DNA from: Pseudomonas resinovorans NBRC 106553
GTDB taxonomy: Bacteria; Pseudomonadota; Gammaproteobacteria; Pseudomonadales; Pseudomonadaceae
Assembly: GCF_000412695.1 (NCBI RefSeq)
Contig: NC_021499.1
Location: forward strand, 4,712,001-4,776,000
Direction: 5' to 3'
Length of the DNA: 64,000 bases
Below the pieces are notes generated by a model. That model was not told where the DNA came from. It searched no databases and saw only the letters and a program-made list of their open reading frames with translations. The translations under genes and the position numbers were made by a program. This document shows positions 48,689 to 57,371 of the stretch, one piece after another. Numbering within the stretch: the stretch's first letter is position 1; each line of letters begins with the position of its first letter.

Positions 48689-49717
48689 TCAGCGGCTGCG
48701 CTGCAGGGCGTTTCCGGCCTCCACTATCAGTTGCTCGAGGTCCTGGCCGCGGGTGGATTCGGCATGGCCGACGCGCAGGCCGAGATGCTGCTCGGCCGCA
48801 CGATTGAAGGCTCCGAGCCCCCCGAGCAGGCGCTGCACCACGGCCTCCGGATAGCCGTAGCCGGTGGTCAGCACGAGAAACTCGCCACCGCCGAGGCGCG
48901 CCAGCAGGTCGTCGCGGCGAAATTGCGCGCGCAGCATGCGGGCGGCCACCAGCGGCAGGCTTTCGCCCGGCCCGAGGTCGGCGCTGTCCACCAGCAGGTG
49001 CAGGAGCAGGCATGGGGTGTCGCGCTGGCGCGCGGCCTCCAGCGTCTCGCCGGCAAGGCGCAGGAAGCCGAGGCGATTGTGCAGGCCGGTGAGTTCGTCG
49101 GTCATGGCGAAGCGCTGGATGTCCTGCTCGACCCGCTCGCGTTCGCAGGCTTCGTCATAGAGAAGTCGGTTGGCGGCCACCAGGTCCTGGGTACGGGCGA
49201 CGACCCGTTGCTCCAGTTCGTTGTAGAGCTGGACGTTCTCCATGGCCACCGAGGTGGAGTCGGCCAGGGCCTGGAGCAGGCCAACCTCGCGCAGAGTGGC
49301 TTGGCGCGCGGTGGCCCAGTAGGTGCCGATCGCCCCCACCGGCGCCAGGCTGCGGATGGGCACCATCACCAGGCTTTTGACGAAGGTCGGGCGGTAGGCG
49401 TCGTGGGGGATGCGCGGGTCGAGGTAGATATCCGCGATCACCGCGGGCTCGCGATTGAGCATGGCCCAGCCGCTGATGCAGGTTTCCATGGGAAATCGCA
49501 GGCCTTTCCACAGCGGCGAGATGGCGTCCTCGTCCTTGTAGTGGCAGAGGTCGCCGTCGCGCAGGACAAAGGTGGCGCCGTCGGCCCCCACCAGCTCCCG
49601 CGCGGCGCTGCGGACTATTTCCGCGATGCGGTCCAGGTCACGAGCCAGGGACAATTCCTGGATGGCCCTGACCAGGCATTCGAGATGACGTTCGTAGCTG
49701 ACCGCGGAACCATCCAT
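48689..49717 (-). CDS. GAF-domain protein with degenerate GGDEF domain
   Basis: 342 aa, soluble. GAF domain about residues 20-165 (ARELVGADGATFVLRDG, MVPIRSLAPVGAIGTYWA), a coiled linker (NELEQRVVARTQDLVAANRLL), and a GGDEF-like domain from about 200. The signature is GGGEF, and the metal-binding DxDxFK stretch is replaced by HLLVDSADL, so catalytic activity is unlikely. MTDELTGLHNRLGFL at the domain start is still recognisable. Perhaps a c-di-GMP/GTP-binding or partner protein. Upstream of modBC on the same strand, 75 bp before the modB start. Confidence 0.85.
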   Translation of the reverse strand: MDGSAVSYERHLECLVRAIQELSLARDLDRIAEIVRSAARELVGADGATFVLRDGDLCHYKDEDAISPLWKGLRFPMETCISGWAMLNREPAVIADIYLDPRIPHDAYRPTFVKSLVMVPIRSLAPVGAIGTYWATARQATLREVGLLQALADSTSVAMENVQLYNELEQRVVARTQDLVAANRLLYDEACERERVEQDIQRFAMTDELTGLHNRLGFLRLAGETLEAARQRDTPCLLLHLLVDSADLGPGESLPLVAARMLRAQFRRDDLLARLGGGEFLVLTTGYGYPEAVVQRLLGGLGAFNRAAEQHLGLRVGHAESTRGQDLEQLIVEAGNALQRSR

Positions 49718-49901
49718 GGAACAGGTCTCCAGACCGGGCGGTAGCGCCCCGGATTCATATCAGCACAGAGCGTTCGTCCTTGCGAGAGGAAGACAGCAAT
49801 TTGCCTTCATCGGGGTAGATCCCCAGCTGTGGAGGGGCCGGCCGCGAGAGGGTGGTCGGCAGTTCCCTGGACCTGACCTTCTGATCCCCAGTGCCAAAAC
49901 G

Positions 49902-49937
49902 AAAAGACCAGCCCGGCCTGGGCCGAGCTGGTCTTTT
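49902..49937 (-). terminator. Rho-independent terminator after gloA
   Basis: AAAAGACCAGC pairs with GCTGGTCTTTT around a GC-rich loop; on the minus strand it ends in TTTTCGTTTT. It can act on both strands but serves gloA. The rest of 49718-49993 shows no gene. Confidence 0.8.
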
Positions 49938-49993
49938 CCTGGCTACCGCGAGCAGGGCTGCGCGGCGCTTGCCGGCCGCGCAGCGAATATCCG

Positions 49994-50380
49994 TCAGCTG
50001 GATTTCTGGATCAGCTCGATCTTGTAGCCATCGGGGTCGGTGACGAAGGCGATGACGGTACTGCCATGCTTCATGGGACCGGCTTCGCGGGTCACGTTGC
50101 CGCCGCTGGCCTTGATGTCCGCGCACGCCTGGTAGGCGTCGGCCACTTCCAGGGCGATGTGGCCGTAGCCGCTGCCCAGGTCGTACTGGTCCACACCCCA
50201 GTTGTAGGTGAGTTCGATCACGCTGTTGTGGGCCTCGTCGCCGTAGCCGACGAAGGCGAGGGTGAACTGGCCGTCCGGGTAGTCATTGCGGCGCAGCAGG
50301 GTCATGCCCAGCACTTCGGTGTAAAAGGCGATGGATTTGTCCAGGTCGCCGACTCGCAGCATGGTATGCAGCAGTCTCAT
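49994..50380 (-). CDS. gloA: Lactoylglutathione lyase (glyoxalase I)
   Basis: Converts the methylglyoxal-glutathione hemithioacetal to S-lactoylglutathione. 128 aa, the short bacterial form. Two vicinal-oxygen-chelate repeats; metal ligands can be placed at H5 (LLHTMLRV), E56 (SVIELTYN), H74 (YGHIAL) and E122 (GYKIELIQ). The short form of this type is nickel-activated. It precedes argG in the conserved pseudomonad block. Confidence 0.95.
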   Translation of the reverse strand: MRLLHTMLRVGDLDKSIAFYTEVLGMTLLRRNDYPDGQFTLAFVGYGDEAHNSVIELTYNWGVDQYDLGSGYGHIALEVADAYQACADIKASGGNVTREAGPMKHGSTVIAFVTDPDGYKIELIQKSS

Positions 50381-50421
50381 CGTTGGTTCCTCATCGTTTG
50401 CCCGGGTTGGCGGGGTCTGAG

Positions 50422-50561
50422 AGCTCGTTTACGATCTCGCGAGCTAGAGAAGAACAAGGCGAAAATGGCTGAGGAAGCGGAGTTTACAGATTGTAAATGA
50501 GCATTCCGAAGCCATTTTCAACGCAGTTCTTCCGACGCGCAGCAGATTGTAGACGGGCTCT
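50422..50561. repeat. 140-bp imperfect inverted repeat
   Basis: Left arm about 50422-50488 and right arm about 50493-50561 are complementary at roughly three of four positions, through GTTTACGATCT..., AGAAGAAC, GAAAATGGCT and the inner TTTACA/TGTAAA tip. No coding potential. Its size and form suggest a MITE or a structured RNA rather than a promoter; a shorter echo (ACGATCTCGCGCGTTGCGCAGCGGATCGTG) is at 54963-54993. Confidence 0.6.
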
Positions 50562-50569
50562 AAATGCAA

Positions 50570-50590
50570 ACCCCGGCTCTTGGCCGGGGT
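50570..50590 (-). terminator. Rho-independent terminator after argG
   Basis: ACCCCGGC and GCCGGGGT pair around TCTTG; read on the minus strand it is followed by TTGCATTT. It lies 25 bp after the argG stop. Confidence 0.7.
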
Positions 50591-50615
50591 CTGTAGGCTC
50601 AAGCGCGCAAGCTTA

Positions 50616-51833
50616 TCAGAACAGCTTGCGACCCTTGCCTGCGGCGATGCGCATGCGCAGGGCGTTGAGCTTGATGAAGCCTGCAGCGTCTGCCTGGTTG
50701 TAGGCGCCGGCATCGTCCTCGAAGGTGGCGATGTTGGCGTCGAACAGGGAGTCGTCGGACTTGCGGCCGACCACTACGACGTTGCCCTTGTACAGTTTCA
50801 GGCGCACCACACCGTTCACGTTGGTCTGGGAGGCGTCGATCATCTGTTGCAGCATCAGACGCTCGGGGCTCCACCAGTAACCGGTATAGATCAGGCTGGC
50901 GTACTTGGGCATCAGCTCGTCTTTCAGGTGAGCCACTTCGCGGTCCAGGGTGATGGACTCGATGGCGCGGTGGGCCTTTAGCATGATGGTGCCGCCGGGG
51001 GTCTCGTAGCAGCCACGGGACTTCATGCCGACATAGCGGTTCTCGACGATGTCGAGGCGGCCGATGCCGTTCTCGCCGCCAATGCGGTTCAGCTCGGAGA
51101 GCACCTGGGCCGGGGTCATGTCCTTGCCGTCGATGGCGACGATGTCACCGGCGCGGTAGGTCAGCTCGATGTAGGTGGGGACGTCCGGCGCGCTTTCCGG
51201 CGACTTGGTCCACTTCCACATGTCTTCCTCGTGCTCGGTCCAGGTGTCTTCCAGCACGCCGCCCTCATAAGAGATGTGCAGCAGGTTGGCGTCCATGGAG
51301 TACGGGGACTTCTTCTTGCCGTGGCGCTCGATCGGGATACCGTGCTTCTCGGCGTAGTCCATCAGCTTCTCGCGGGACAGCAGGTCCCACTCGCGCCAGG
51401 GAGCGATCACTTTCACGCCCGGCTTCAGCGCGTAGGCGCCCAGCTCGAAGCGAACCTGGTCGTTGCCCTTGCCGGTGGCGCCATGGGAGATGGCGTCGGC
51501 GCCGGTCTCGTTGGCGATTTCGATCAGGCGCTTGGCGATCAGCGGACGGGCGATGGAGGTACCCAGCAGGTACTCGCCTTCATATACGGTGTTGGCGCGG
51601 AACATCGGGTAGACGAAGTCGCGAACGAACTCTTCGCGCAGGTCGTCGATGTAAATTTCCTTGACGCCCATGGCCTGGGCCTTCGCGCGGGCCGGCTCGA
51701 CCTCCTCGCCTTGACCGAGGTCGGCGGTGAAGGTCACCACTTCGCAGTTATAGGTATCTTGCAGCCACTTGAGGATCACCGAAGTATCCAGGCCACCGGA
51801 ATAAGCCAGGACAACCTTCTTTACGTCCGCCAT
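50616..51833 (-). CDS. argG: Argininosuccinate synthase
   Basis: Joins citrulline and aspartate, using ATP, to make argininosuccinate in arginine synthesis. 405 aa from ATG 51833, the expected length; a frame extending to 51893 has no support. The ATP pyrophosphatase P-loop [10 protein letters not shown] is near the N-terminus; [16 protein letters not shown] and the substrate-binding RGCYETPGG are intact. Arginine partner argF is 12 kb away in this window. Confidence 0.97.
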   Translation of the reverse strand: MADVKKVVLAYSGGLDTSVILKWLQDTYNCEVVTFTADLGQGEEVEPARAKAQAMGVKEIYIDDLREEFVRDFVYPMFRANTVYEGEYLLGTSIARPLIAKRLIEIANETGADAISHGATGKGNDQVRFELGAYALKPGVKVIAPWREWDLLSREKLMDYAEKHGIPIERHGKKKSPYSMDANLLHISYEGGVLEDTWTEHEEDMWKWTKSPESAPDVPTYIELTYRAGDIVAIDGKDMTPAQVLSELNRIGGENGIGRLDIVENRYVGMKSRGCYETPGGTIMLKAHRAIESITLDREVAHLKDELMPKYASLIYTGYWWSPERLMLQQMIDASQTNVNGVVRLKLYKGNVVVVGRKSDDSLFDANIATFEDDAGAYNQADAAGFIKLNALRMRIAAGKGRKLF

Positions 51834-51962
51834 GCCATCAACTCCACGGGGGTTGTACGAAAAGCCCGTGATTCTACTGACCCTGACGGCCAAATTACAG
51901 TGGCGCGACAGCTTATGACGACGAGGCGACAGATTCTGTCGACTGTGCGACGAACGGCAAGG

Positions 51963-52994
51963 TCATGATCCAGCGGGTGCAGGGGCCGGCGGCTGGGCTG
52001 CAGGTGCAGGCGCAGGCGGCGGGCCCTGGACACCGGGCCTCGGCGTCGACACGCCCGGAGAGTTGGCCGGGACGCCCGGCGTTGGCGTGGGCGCCGGTGC
52101 CTCAGCCGGGGGCGGCGTGGGTGCCGGCGCGACCTCGGGCGGCTCGACACGAGACAACTGCACCGTGGCGCGACGGTTCTTCGCCCGGTTGGCCGAGTTG
52201 TTGTTCGGTGCCAGCGGGTAACGCTCGCCATGGAAACGCATGGCCATCTGCGCTTCGGGGAAGCCGTTGGCCTTGAGGAACTCGAACACCGCCAGCGCCC
52301 GGCGGCGCGACAGGTCGCGGTTGGTCAGGCGGTTGCCGCTGTTATCGGAATGGCCGTCGATCTCGATGTGATTGACGCTGGGATCGGCCTTGATGAAATC
52401 GAGGATGATCTCCAGCTTGGCCCGCGCCATGTCGTCCAGGTCCACGCCGCCGCCGGGGAAGCCGACCTGCGCGTGGCTGATCTGATCGAAGTTCACCGGC
52501 AACAGCTTGGCGGTGCAGGCCAGGTAGTCCTGGTAGGCCTGGTTGAACCTGACAGGCAGAAGCCGCACTTCCATGGCGTCGCCGCCCTGCAGGGTACGGT
52601 GGCGCACCAGCGGGCTGCGCCCCTGCATCAGGCCCGTGAGCAGGCGCCCGGCCTGTTGCTCGGAACTGTTGAAGGGCACCTCGCCATTGCCGACGCTGAC
52701 CGAACCCAGGTTGATGTCACCCCTGCCCGGCTGCCAGGGCGCCGCAGCCGCCAGCAGGGTGGCCGAGCCCGTCCCCATCCAGCGCTCGCGTGCCTTGAGA
52801 CGGAAGGTGGCCTGTTCGCCGGCGCGGCGCACGAACTCGCCCGAACCGAAATCGGTGATCGGCTGGGACAGCCGACACTCGAACTTGTCGCCCTCGACCT
52901 TCCACTCCACTTTCTCCAGACGAGTCTGGAAAGTGATGGCCATGGCCGGCAGGCTGGCGAACAAGCTCAGGAAGAGGAGATAGCGCTGGCGCAC
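51963..52994 (-). CDS. motY: OmpA-domain flagellar stator-associated protein MotY
   Basis: Periplasmic ring protein that helps anchor the sodium/proton stators of the flagellar motor. 343 aa from GTG 52994, chosen because GGAG lies eight bases before it and a signal peptide follows (RYLLFLSLFASLPAMA). N-terminal MotY-specific domain (about 25-170) and an OmpA-like peptidoglycan-binding domain (about 175-285: IEIDGHSDNSGNRLTNRDLSRRRA). The last ~50 residues are a Pro/Ala-rich tail (PTPPPAEAPAPTPTPG), longer than I recall for MotY. The place between argG and pyrC matches PA3526 in P. aeruginosa. Confidence 0.85.
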   Translation of the reverse strand: MRQRYLLFLSLFASLPAMAITFQTRLEKVEWKVEGDKFECRLSQPITDFGSGEFVRRAGEQATFRLKARERWMGTGSATLLAAAAPWQPGRGDINLGSVSVGNGEVPFNSSEQQAGRLLTGLMQGRSPLVRHRTLQGGDAMEVRLLPVRFNQAYQDYLACTAKLLPVNFDQISHAQVGFPGGGVDLDDMARAKLEIILDFIKADPSVNHIEIDGHSDNSGNRLTNRDLSRRRALAVFEFLKANGFPEAQMAMRFHGERYPLAPNNNSANRAKNRRATVQLSRVEPPEVAPAPTPPPAEAPAPTPTPGVPANSPGVSTPRPGVQGPPPAPAPAAQPPAPAPAGS

Positions 52995-53160
52995 GACGGG
53001 CTCCACGGGGAATTGCGGCACTCCTGCTGGATATCGGTGGCGCGCGGCAAAACTTGAACGCCGATTTGCCGGCACCCAAGCCAGGGCTCAAGCCCCGCGT
53101 GCCCCTGGAGGCCTTTTCCGGTAGCATGTTCGCCCAGTTCTGCCCGCCTGGAAGCCCCTC

Positions 53161-54207
53161 ATGTCCGACCGATTGACCCTCCTGCGACCCGACGACTGGC
53201 ACATCCATCTGCGCGATGGTGCCGTCCTGGCCCATACCGTCGCGGATGCCGCCCGTACCTTCGGCCGCGCCATCATCATGCCCAACCTGGTACCCCCGGT
53301 TCGCAACGCCGAGGAAGCCGATGCCTACCGCCAGCGCATCCTCGACGCGCGCCCGGTCGGCAGCCGCTTCGAGCCGCTGATGGTGCTCTACCTCACCGAT
53401 CGCACCAGCCCGGAGGACATCCGCGCGGCCAAGGCTTCCGGCTTCGTGCACGCCGCCAAGCTCTACCCGGCCGGCGCCACCACCAACTCGGACTCCGGCG
53501 TCACCAACGTCGACAAGATCTTCCCGGCCCTGGAAGCCATGGCCGAAGTGGGCATGCTGCTGCTGGTCCACGGTGAAGTGACCCGTGGCGAGATCGACGT
53601 GTTCGACCGCGAGAAGGTGTTCATCGACGAGCACCTGACCCGCGTGGTCCAGCGCTTCCCGACCCTGAAGGTGGTGTTCGAGCACATCACCACCGGCGAT
53701 GCGGTGCAGTTCGTGCAGTCGGCCTCGGCCAACGTCGGCGCCACCATCACCGCCCACCACCTGCTGTACAACCGCAACCACATGCTGGTGGGCGGCATCC
53801 GTCCGCACTTCTATTGCCTGCCGATCCTCAAGCGCAACGTGCACCAGGAAGCCCTGCTGGACGCGGCCACCAGTGGCAGCAACAAGTTCTTCCTCGGCAC
53901 CGACTCGGCCCCCCACGCCAAGCACGCCAAGGAAGCCGCCTGCGGCTGCGCCGGTTGCTACACCGCCTATGCGGCCATCGAGCTCTACGCCGAAGCCTTC
54001 GAGCAGCGCAATGCGCTGGACAAGCTGGAAGCCTTCGCCAGCTTCCACGGCCCGGACTTCTACGGCCTGCCGCGCAACACCGACAGCATCACCCTGGTGC
54101 GCGAGGAATGGACCGCCCCCGCTACCCTGCCGCTGGGCGACCAGGAAGTGGTACCGCTGCGCGCCGGCGAGAAGCTGCGCTGGCGCCTGCTGGAGGAACA
54201 AGCGTGA
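53161..54207 (+). CDS. pyrC: Dihydroorotase
   Basis: Cyclises carbamoyl aspartate to dihydroorotate in pyrimidine synthesis. 348 aa, class II. Zinc ligands and active-site residues: HIHLRD near the N-terminus, the carbamylated lysine in [26 protein letters not shown] and the catalytic aspartate in GTDSAPH. The stop overlaps the rnt start (GTGA), so the two are coupled. Confidence 0.97.
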   Translation: MSDRLTLLRPDDWHIHLRDGAVLAHTVADAARTFGRAIIMPNLVPPVRNAEEADAYRQRILDARPVGSRFEPLMVLYLTDRTSPEDIRAAKASGFVHAAKLYPAGATTNSDSGVTNVDKIFPALEAMAEVGMLLLVHGEVTRGEIDVFDREKVFIDEHLTRVVQRFPTLKVVFEHITTGDAVQFVQSASANVGATITAHHLLYNRNHMLVGGIRPHFYCLPILKRNVHQEALLDAATSGSNKFFLGTDSAPHAKHAKEAACGCAGCYTAYAAIELYAEAFEQRNALDKLEAFASFHGPDFYGLPRNTDSITLVREEWTAPATLPLGDQEVVPLRAGEKLRWRLLEEQA

Positions 54208-54878
54208 GCGAGGACCTCTACGACGACGAACTGGACGGCAGCCTGCCTTCCGGCCCGCGCCACCCGATGGCAGCGCGTTTCCGTGGCTACCTGCCGGTAG
54301 TGGTGGATGTGGAAACCGGTGGTTTCAATTCCGCCACCGACGCCCTGCTGGAGATCGCCGCGACGACCATCGCCATGGATGAGCAAGGCTTCCTCTATCC
54401 GGACCACACCCACTTCTTCCGCATCGAGCCCTTCGAAGGCGCCAACATCGAACAGGCTGCGCTGGAGTTCACCGGGATCAAGCTGGATCACCCGCTGCGC
54501 ATGGCGGTGACCGAGGAGCACGCGCTGACGGAAATCTTCCGTGGCCTGCGCAAGTCGATCAAGGCCAATGGCTGCAAGCGCGCCATCCTGGTGGGCCACA
54601 ACTCCAGCTTCGACCTCGGCTTCCTCAACGCCGCGGTGAATCGCACCGGGATGAAGCGCAACCCCTTCCACCCCTTCTCCAGCTTCGACACCGCGACCCT
54701 GGCCGGCCTCGCCTATGGCCAGACCGTACTGGCCAAGGCCTGCCAGGCCGCCGGCATCGAGTTCGACGGCCGCGAGGCGCACTCGGCACGCTACGACACC
54801 GAGAAGACCGCCGAGCTGTTCTGCGGCATCGTCAATCGCTGGAAAGAGATGGGCGGCTGGATGGACGACGAGGACTGA
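54204..54878 (+). CDS. rnt: Ribonuclease T
   Basis: 3'-5' exoribonuclease that trims tRNA and other stable RNA ends. 224 aa, the E. coli/Pseudomonas length. DEDD exonuclease motifs: [20 protein letters not shown] and [18 protein letters not shown] start, overlapping the pyrC stop by 4 bp with GGAGGAAC upstream. A terminator follows 24 bp after the stop. Confidence 0.96.
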   Translation: MSEDLYDDELDGSLPSGPRHPMAARFRGYLPVVVDVETGGFNSATDALLEIAATTIAMDEQGFLYPDHTHFFRIEPFEGANIEQAALEFTGIKLDHPLRMAVTEEHALTEIFRGLRKSIKANGCKRAILVGHNSSFDLGFLNAAVNRTGMKRNPFHPFSSFDTATLAGLAYGQTVLAKACQAAGIEFDGREAHSARYDTEKTAELFCGIVNRWKEMGGWMDDED

Positions 54879-54901
54879 GTCCGCGTCTTTCTCCAGACAT
54901 G

Positions 54902-54929
54902 AAAAAGCCCGGCGATTGCCGGGCTTTTT
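54902..54929 (+). terminator. Rho-independent terminator after rnt
   Basis: AAAAAGCCCGGC pairs perfectly with GCCGGGCTTTTT around a four-base loop, ending in five T on the plus strand. It may also end transcripts from the minus-strand peroxiredoxin. Confidence 0.9.
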
Positions 54930-55000
54930 CTTTACCGCGAGTAGCTTCAGCGCAAACCTTTTCACGATCTCGCGCGTTGCGCAGCGGATCGTGGAGAGGC

Positions 55001-55603
55001 TTACAGGGCGGAAGCGTTCTCGGACAGGTACTGGGCCACACCTTCCGGAGAAGCGGTCATGCCCTTGTCGCCTTTCTTCCAGTTGGCCGGGCAGACTTCG
55101 CCGTGCTCTTCGGTGAACTGCAGGGCGTCGACCAGACGCAGCAGCTCGTCCATGTTACGGCCCAGCGGCAGGTCGTTGACGATCTGCGAACGCACAACGC
55201 CGTTCTTGTCGATCAGGAAGGCGCCACGGTAGGCAACGCCGTCTTCGGATTCGACGTCATAGGCCTTGGCGATCTCGTGCTTCATGTCGGCGGCGAGGGT
55301 GTACTGGACTTGGCCGATGCCGCCCTTGTCCACCGGGGTGTTGCGCCAGGCGTTGTGGGTGAAGTGGGAGTCGATCGACACGCCGATCACTTCCACGCCA
55401 CGAGCCTTGAACTCGGGAATGCGACGGTCCAGAGCGATCAGCTCGGACGGGCAGACGAAGGTGAAGTCCAGCGGGTAGAAGAACACCAGGCCGTATTTGC
55501 CCTTGATGGCTTCGGACAGGACGAAGCTGTCGACGATCTCGCCATTGCCCAGAACGGCGGCGACGTTGAAGTCCGGTGCCTGCTTGCCTACGAGTACGCT
55601 CAT
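55001..55603 (-). CDS. Typical 2-Cys peroxiredoxin (AhpC/TSA family)
   Basis: Peroxide-reducing thiol enzyme. 200 aa from ATG 55603; an open extension to 55726 is not supported. The peroxidatic cysteine is in DFTFVCPSEL and the resolving cysteine in GEVCPANW; the arginine that completes the site is in PLGRNMDELLR. Matches PA3529 by position, next to the iron-storage genes, a sensible pairing for limiting Fenton chemistry. Confidence 0.93.
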   Translation of the reverse strand: MSVLVGKQAPDFNVAAVLGNGEIVDSFVLSEAIKGKYGLVFFYPLDFTFVCPSELIALDRRIPEFKARGVEVIGVSIDSHFTHNAWRNTPVDKGGIGQVQYTLAADMKHEIAKAYDVESEDGVAYRGAFLIDKNGVVRSQIVNDLPLGRNMDELLRLVDALQFTEEHGEVCPANWKKGDKGMTASPEGVAQYLSENASAL

Positions 55604-55822
55604 TCCATGTCTCCTGAAATAGTCATGAGTAGTGAGAGAGTCAGGTGTCCCAGCCTGGCCGACCTGTGTGGCGACCCTGTGACACCCGCTTCCAAAAGGA
55701 CTGGCGATCATACACTTGGCGACCACCCCCGCCCACCGCTTTCGACCGACGAGTCAACGCCCGCCGAAACCCGTCCGGGAGCCCGCGAGCGCCTCTGGTC
55801 CGGGCGTTTCAGACAGATCTTT

Positions 55823-55841
55823 GACAATCATTCTCATTACT
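55823..55841 (+). promoter_or_regulatory. Fur box upstream of bfd
   Basis: GACAATCATTCTCATTACT matches the 19-bp Fur consensus GATAATGATAATCATTATC at 13 positions and is followed by TATTAGTA. It lies about 45 bp before the bfd start, in line with the known iron-starvation induction of bfd. Confidence 0.8.
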
Positions 55842-55886
55842 ATTAGTATCCCCTCCATCCAACCACTCTCCGAGTCCCGAGTCGCC

Positions 55887-56105
55887 ATGTACGTCTGTCT
55901 CTGTCTAGGTGTCACTGACGGTCAAATTCGCGAAGCCATCTATGAAGGCTGCTGCAGCTATCGCGAAGTACGCAACGCCCTGGAAGTGGGTACCCAATGT
56001 GGCAAATGCGCTTGCCTAGCCAAGCAGGTGGTCAAGGAGACCTTGACCGAGGTGCAGAGTAGCCAGGCCGCCCTCGCCTACCCCGCCGCGTACTCCATCG
56101 CCTGA
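55887..56105 (+). CDS. bfd: Bacterioferritin-associated ferredoxin
   Basis: Small [2Fe-2S] protein that passes electrons to bacterioferritin BfrB so stored iron can leave. 72 aa from ATG 55887. Cysteine ligands at 4 and 6 (MYVCLCLG) and in QCGKCAC. The frame is open upstream to 55716 but without a ribosome site. The Fur box just upstream and bfrB 200 bp downstream fit the role. Confidence 0.95.
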   Translation: MYVCLCLGVTDGQIREAIYEGCCSYREVRNALEVGTQCGKCACLAKQVVKETLTEVQSSQAALAYPAAYSIA

Positions 56106-56125
56106 CCCACGGCAGGCAACAAAGG

Positions 56126-56153
56126 AAACCGGACCTTCGCGTCCGGTTTTTTT
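56126..56153 (+). terminator. Rho-independent terminator after bfd
   Basis: AAACCGGAC and GTCCGGTTT pair around CTTCGC, with seven T in a row. Separates bfd from bfrB, so bfrB needs its own promoter. Confidence 0.9.
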
Positions 56154-56243
56154 GTGCCCGTAATTCAGATATTTAGCTGTCAAATGTGGAAGTTAAACAT
56201 TCTTATTAGTATTCAAATTTATTTACAATTCAACAACTTAGAT

Positions 56244-56272
56244 TTGACAGTGGTAAACATGGGGATCAGAAT
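56244..56272 (+). promoter_or_regulatory. Candidate sigma-70 promoter of bfrB
   Basis: The 154-bp region before bfrB (56155-56308) is strikingly AT-rich for this genome. TTGACA (56244-56249), a 17-base spacer and CAGAAT form a plausible promoter. An imperfect Fur-like stretch (AAACATTCTTATTAGTATT) sits near 56193-56211, resembling the one before bfd. Confidence 0.4.
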
Positions 56273-56308
56273 TCATTAATCATCCACATTCCCATGGCAG
56301 GACCCCAA

Positions 56309-56779
56309 ATGAAAGGCGACAAGAAAGTCATACAGCATCTGAACAAGATCCTCGGTAACGAACTTGTCGCGATCAACCAGTACTTCCTGCACGCCCGCAT
56401 GTATGAAGATTGGGGCCTGAAGAAGCTGGGCGATCACGAGTACCACGAATCCATCGATGAGATGAAGCACGCGGACAAGCTGATCAAGCGCATCCTCTTC
56501 CTCGAGGGCCTGCCCAACCTGCAGGATCTGGGCAAGCTGATGATCGGCGAGAACACCAAGGAGATGCTGGCCAGCGACCTCAAGCTGGAACAGCAGGCCG
56601 TACCGGACCTGAAGACCGCCATCGCCTACTGCGAGAGCGTCGGCGACTACGGCAGCCGTGAGCTGCTGGAAGAGATCCTCGAATCCGAAGAAGAACACAT
56701 CGACTGGCTGGAAACCCAGCTGGGCCTGATCGACAAAGTCGGCCTGGAAAACTACCTGCAATCGCAGATGGAAGAGTAA
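56309..56779 (+). CDS. bfrB: Bacterioferritin BfrB
   Basis: Iron-storage ferritin forming a 24-subunit haem-containing shell. 156 aa from ATG 56309 ([19 protein letters not shown]), which matches the known start of P. aeruginosa BfrB; ATG 56294 would add five residues. Ferroxidase residues are visible in [28 protein letters not shown] and [13 protein letters not shown]. The haem-ligand methionine is probably in HESIDEMKH. Neighbour bfd encodes its electron donor. Confidence 0.95.
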   Translation: MKGDKKVIQHLNKILGNELVAINQYFLHARMYEDWGLKKLGDHEYHESIDEMKHADKLIKRILFLEGLPNLQDLGKLMIGENTKEMLASDLKLEQQAVPDLKTAIAYCESVGDYGSRELLEEILESEEEHIDWLETQLGLIDKVGLENYLQSQMEE

Positions 56780-56792
56780 TAGGTCGCCAAGT

Positions 56793-56820
56793 AAAAAGCC
56801 CCGCACTTGCGGGGCTTTTT
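56793..56820 (+). terminator. Rho-independent terminator after bfrB
   Basis: AAAAAGCCCCGC and GCGGGGCTTTTT pair around ACTT, ending in five T. It is 13 bp after the bfrB stop. Confidence 0.92.
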
Positions 56821-56910
56821 CATTCCCAACTTCCACTACTTACAACCATTCCAGATAAGATCAATTTCAATAAGCAATTAGACTCCTGCCCGAAGAACTT
56901 CCGGAAATAA

Positions 56911-56937
56911 AAAAGCCCCGCATCAGCGGGGCTCTTT
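56911..56937 (-). terminator. Rho-independent terminator after grxD
   Basis: AAAAGCCCCGC and GCGGGGCTCTTT pair around ATCA; on the minus strand it ends in TTTTTTATTT. It faces the bfrB terminator, between convergent genes. Confidence 0.88.
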
Positions 56938-56951
56938 CATTCAAATGCGGA

Positions 56952-57278
56952 TCAGGCGCTGGCCTTGCTCACGGCATCCTTTACCAGGGTCTGCAACTCA
57001 CCCTTCTCGAACAGTTCGGTCATGATGTCGCTGCCGCCGACCAGTTCACCACCGACCCACAGCTGCGGGAAGGTCGGCCAGTTGGCGTACTTCGGCAGGT
57101 TGGCGCGGATTTCCGGGTTCTGCAGGATGTCGACGTAGGCGAACTTCTCGCCGCAAGCCATCAGGACTTGCGCGGCGCGGGCCGAGAAGCCGCACTGCGG
57201 AGCGTTCGGCGAGCCTTTCATGTACAGCAGGACAGTGTTGTTGGCGATCTGCTCTTTGATGGTTTCGATGATATCCAT
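56952..57278 (-). CDS. grxD: Monothiol glutaredoxin (CGFS type)
   Basis: Carries or transfers [2Fe-2S] clusters. 108 aa from ATG 57278 with a Shine-Dalgarno-like GAGGTGCCC before it. The CGFS active site is in PNAPQCGFSARA; the glutathione-binding NWPTFPQLWVGGELVGG follows. Belongs with the neighbouring iron genes. Confidence 0.96.
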   Translation of the reverse strand: MDIIETIKEQIANNTVLLYMKGSPNAPQCGFSARAAQVLMACGEKFAYVDILQNPEIRANLPKYANWPTFPQLWVGGELVGGSDIMTELFEKGELQTLVKDAVSKASA

Positions 57279-57371
57279 TGGGCACCTCGGCTGAACTTTC
57301 CGACTGTCGCGTCGGCAGGATGGCGGCATTGTATCGGAAAGCCGAGCGATGCGCTCGGGCTTCCCTTGCCT

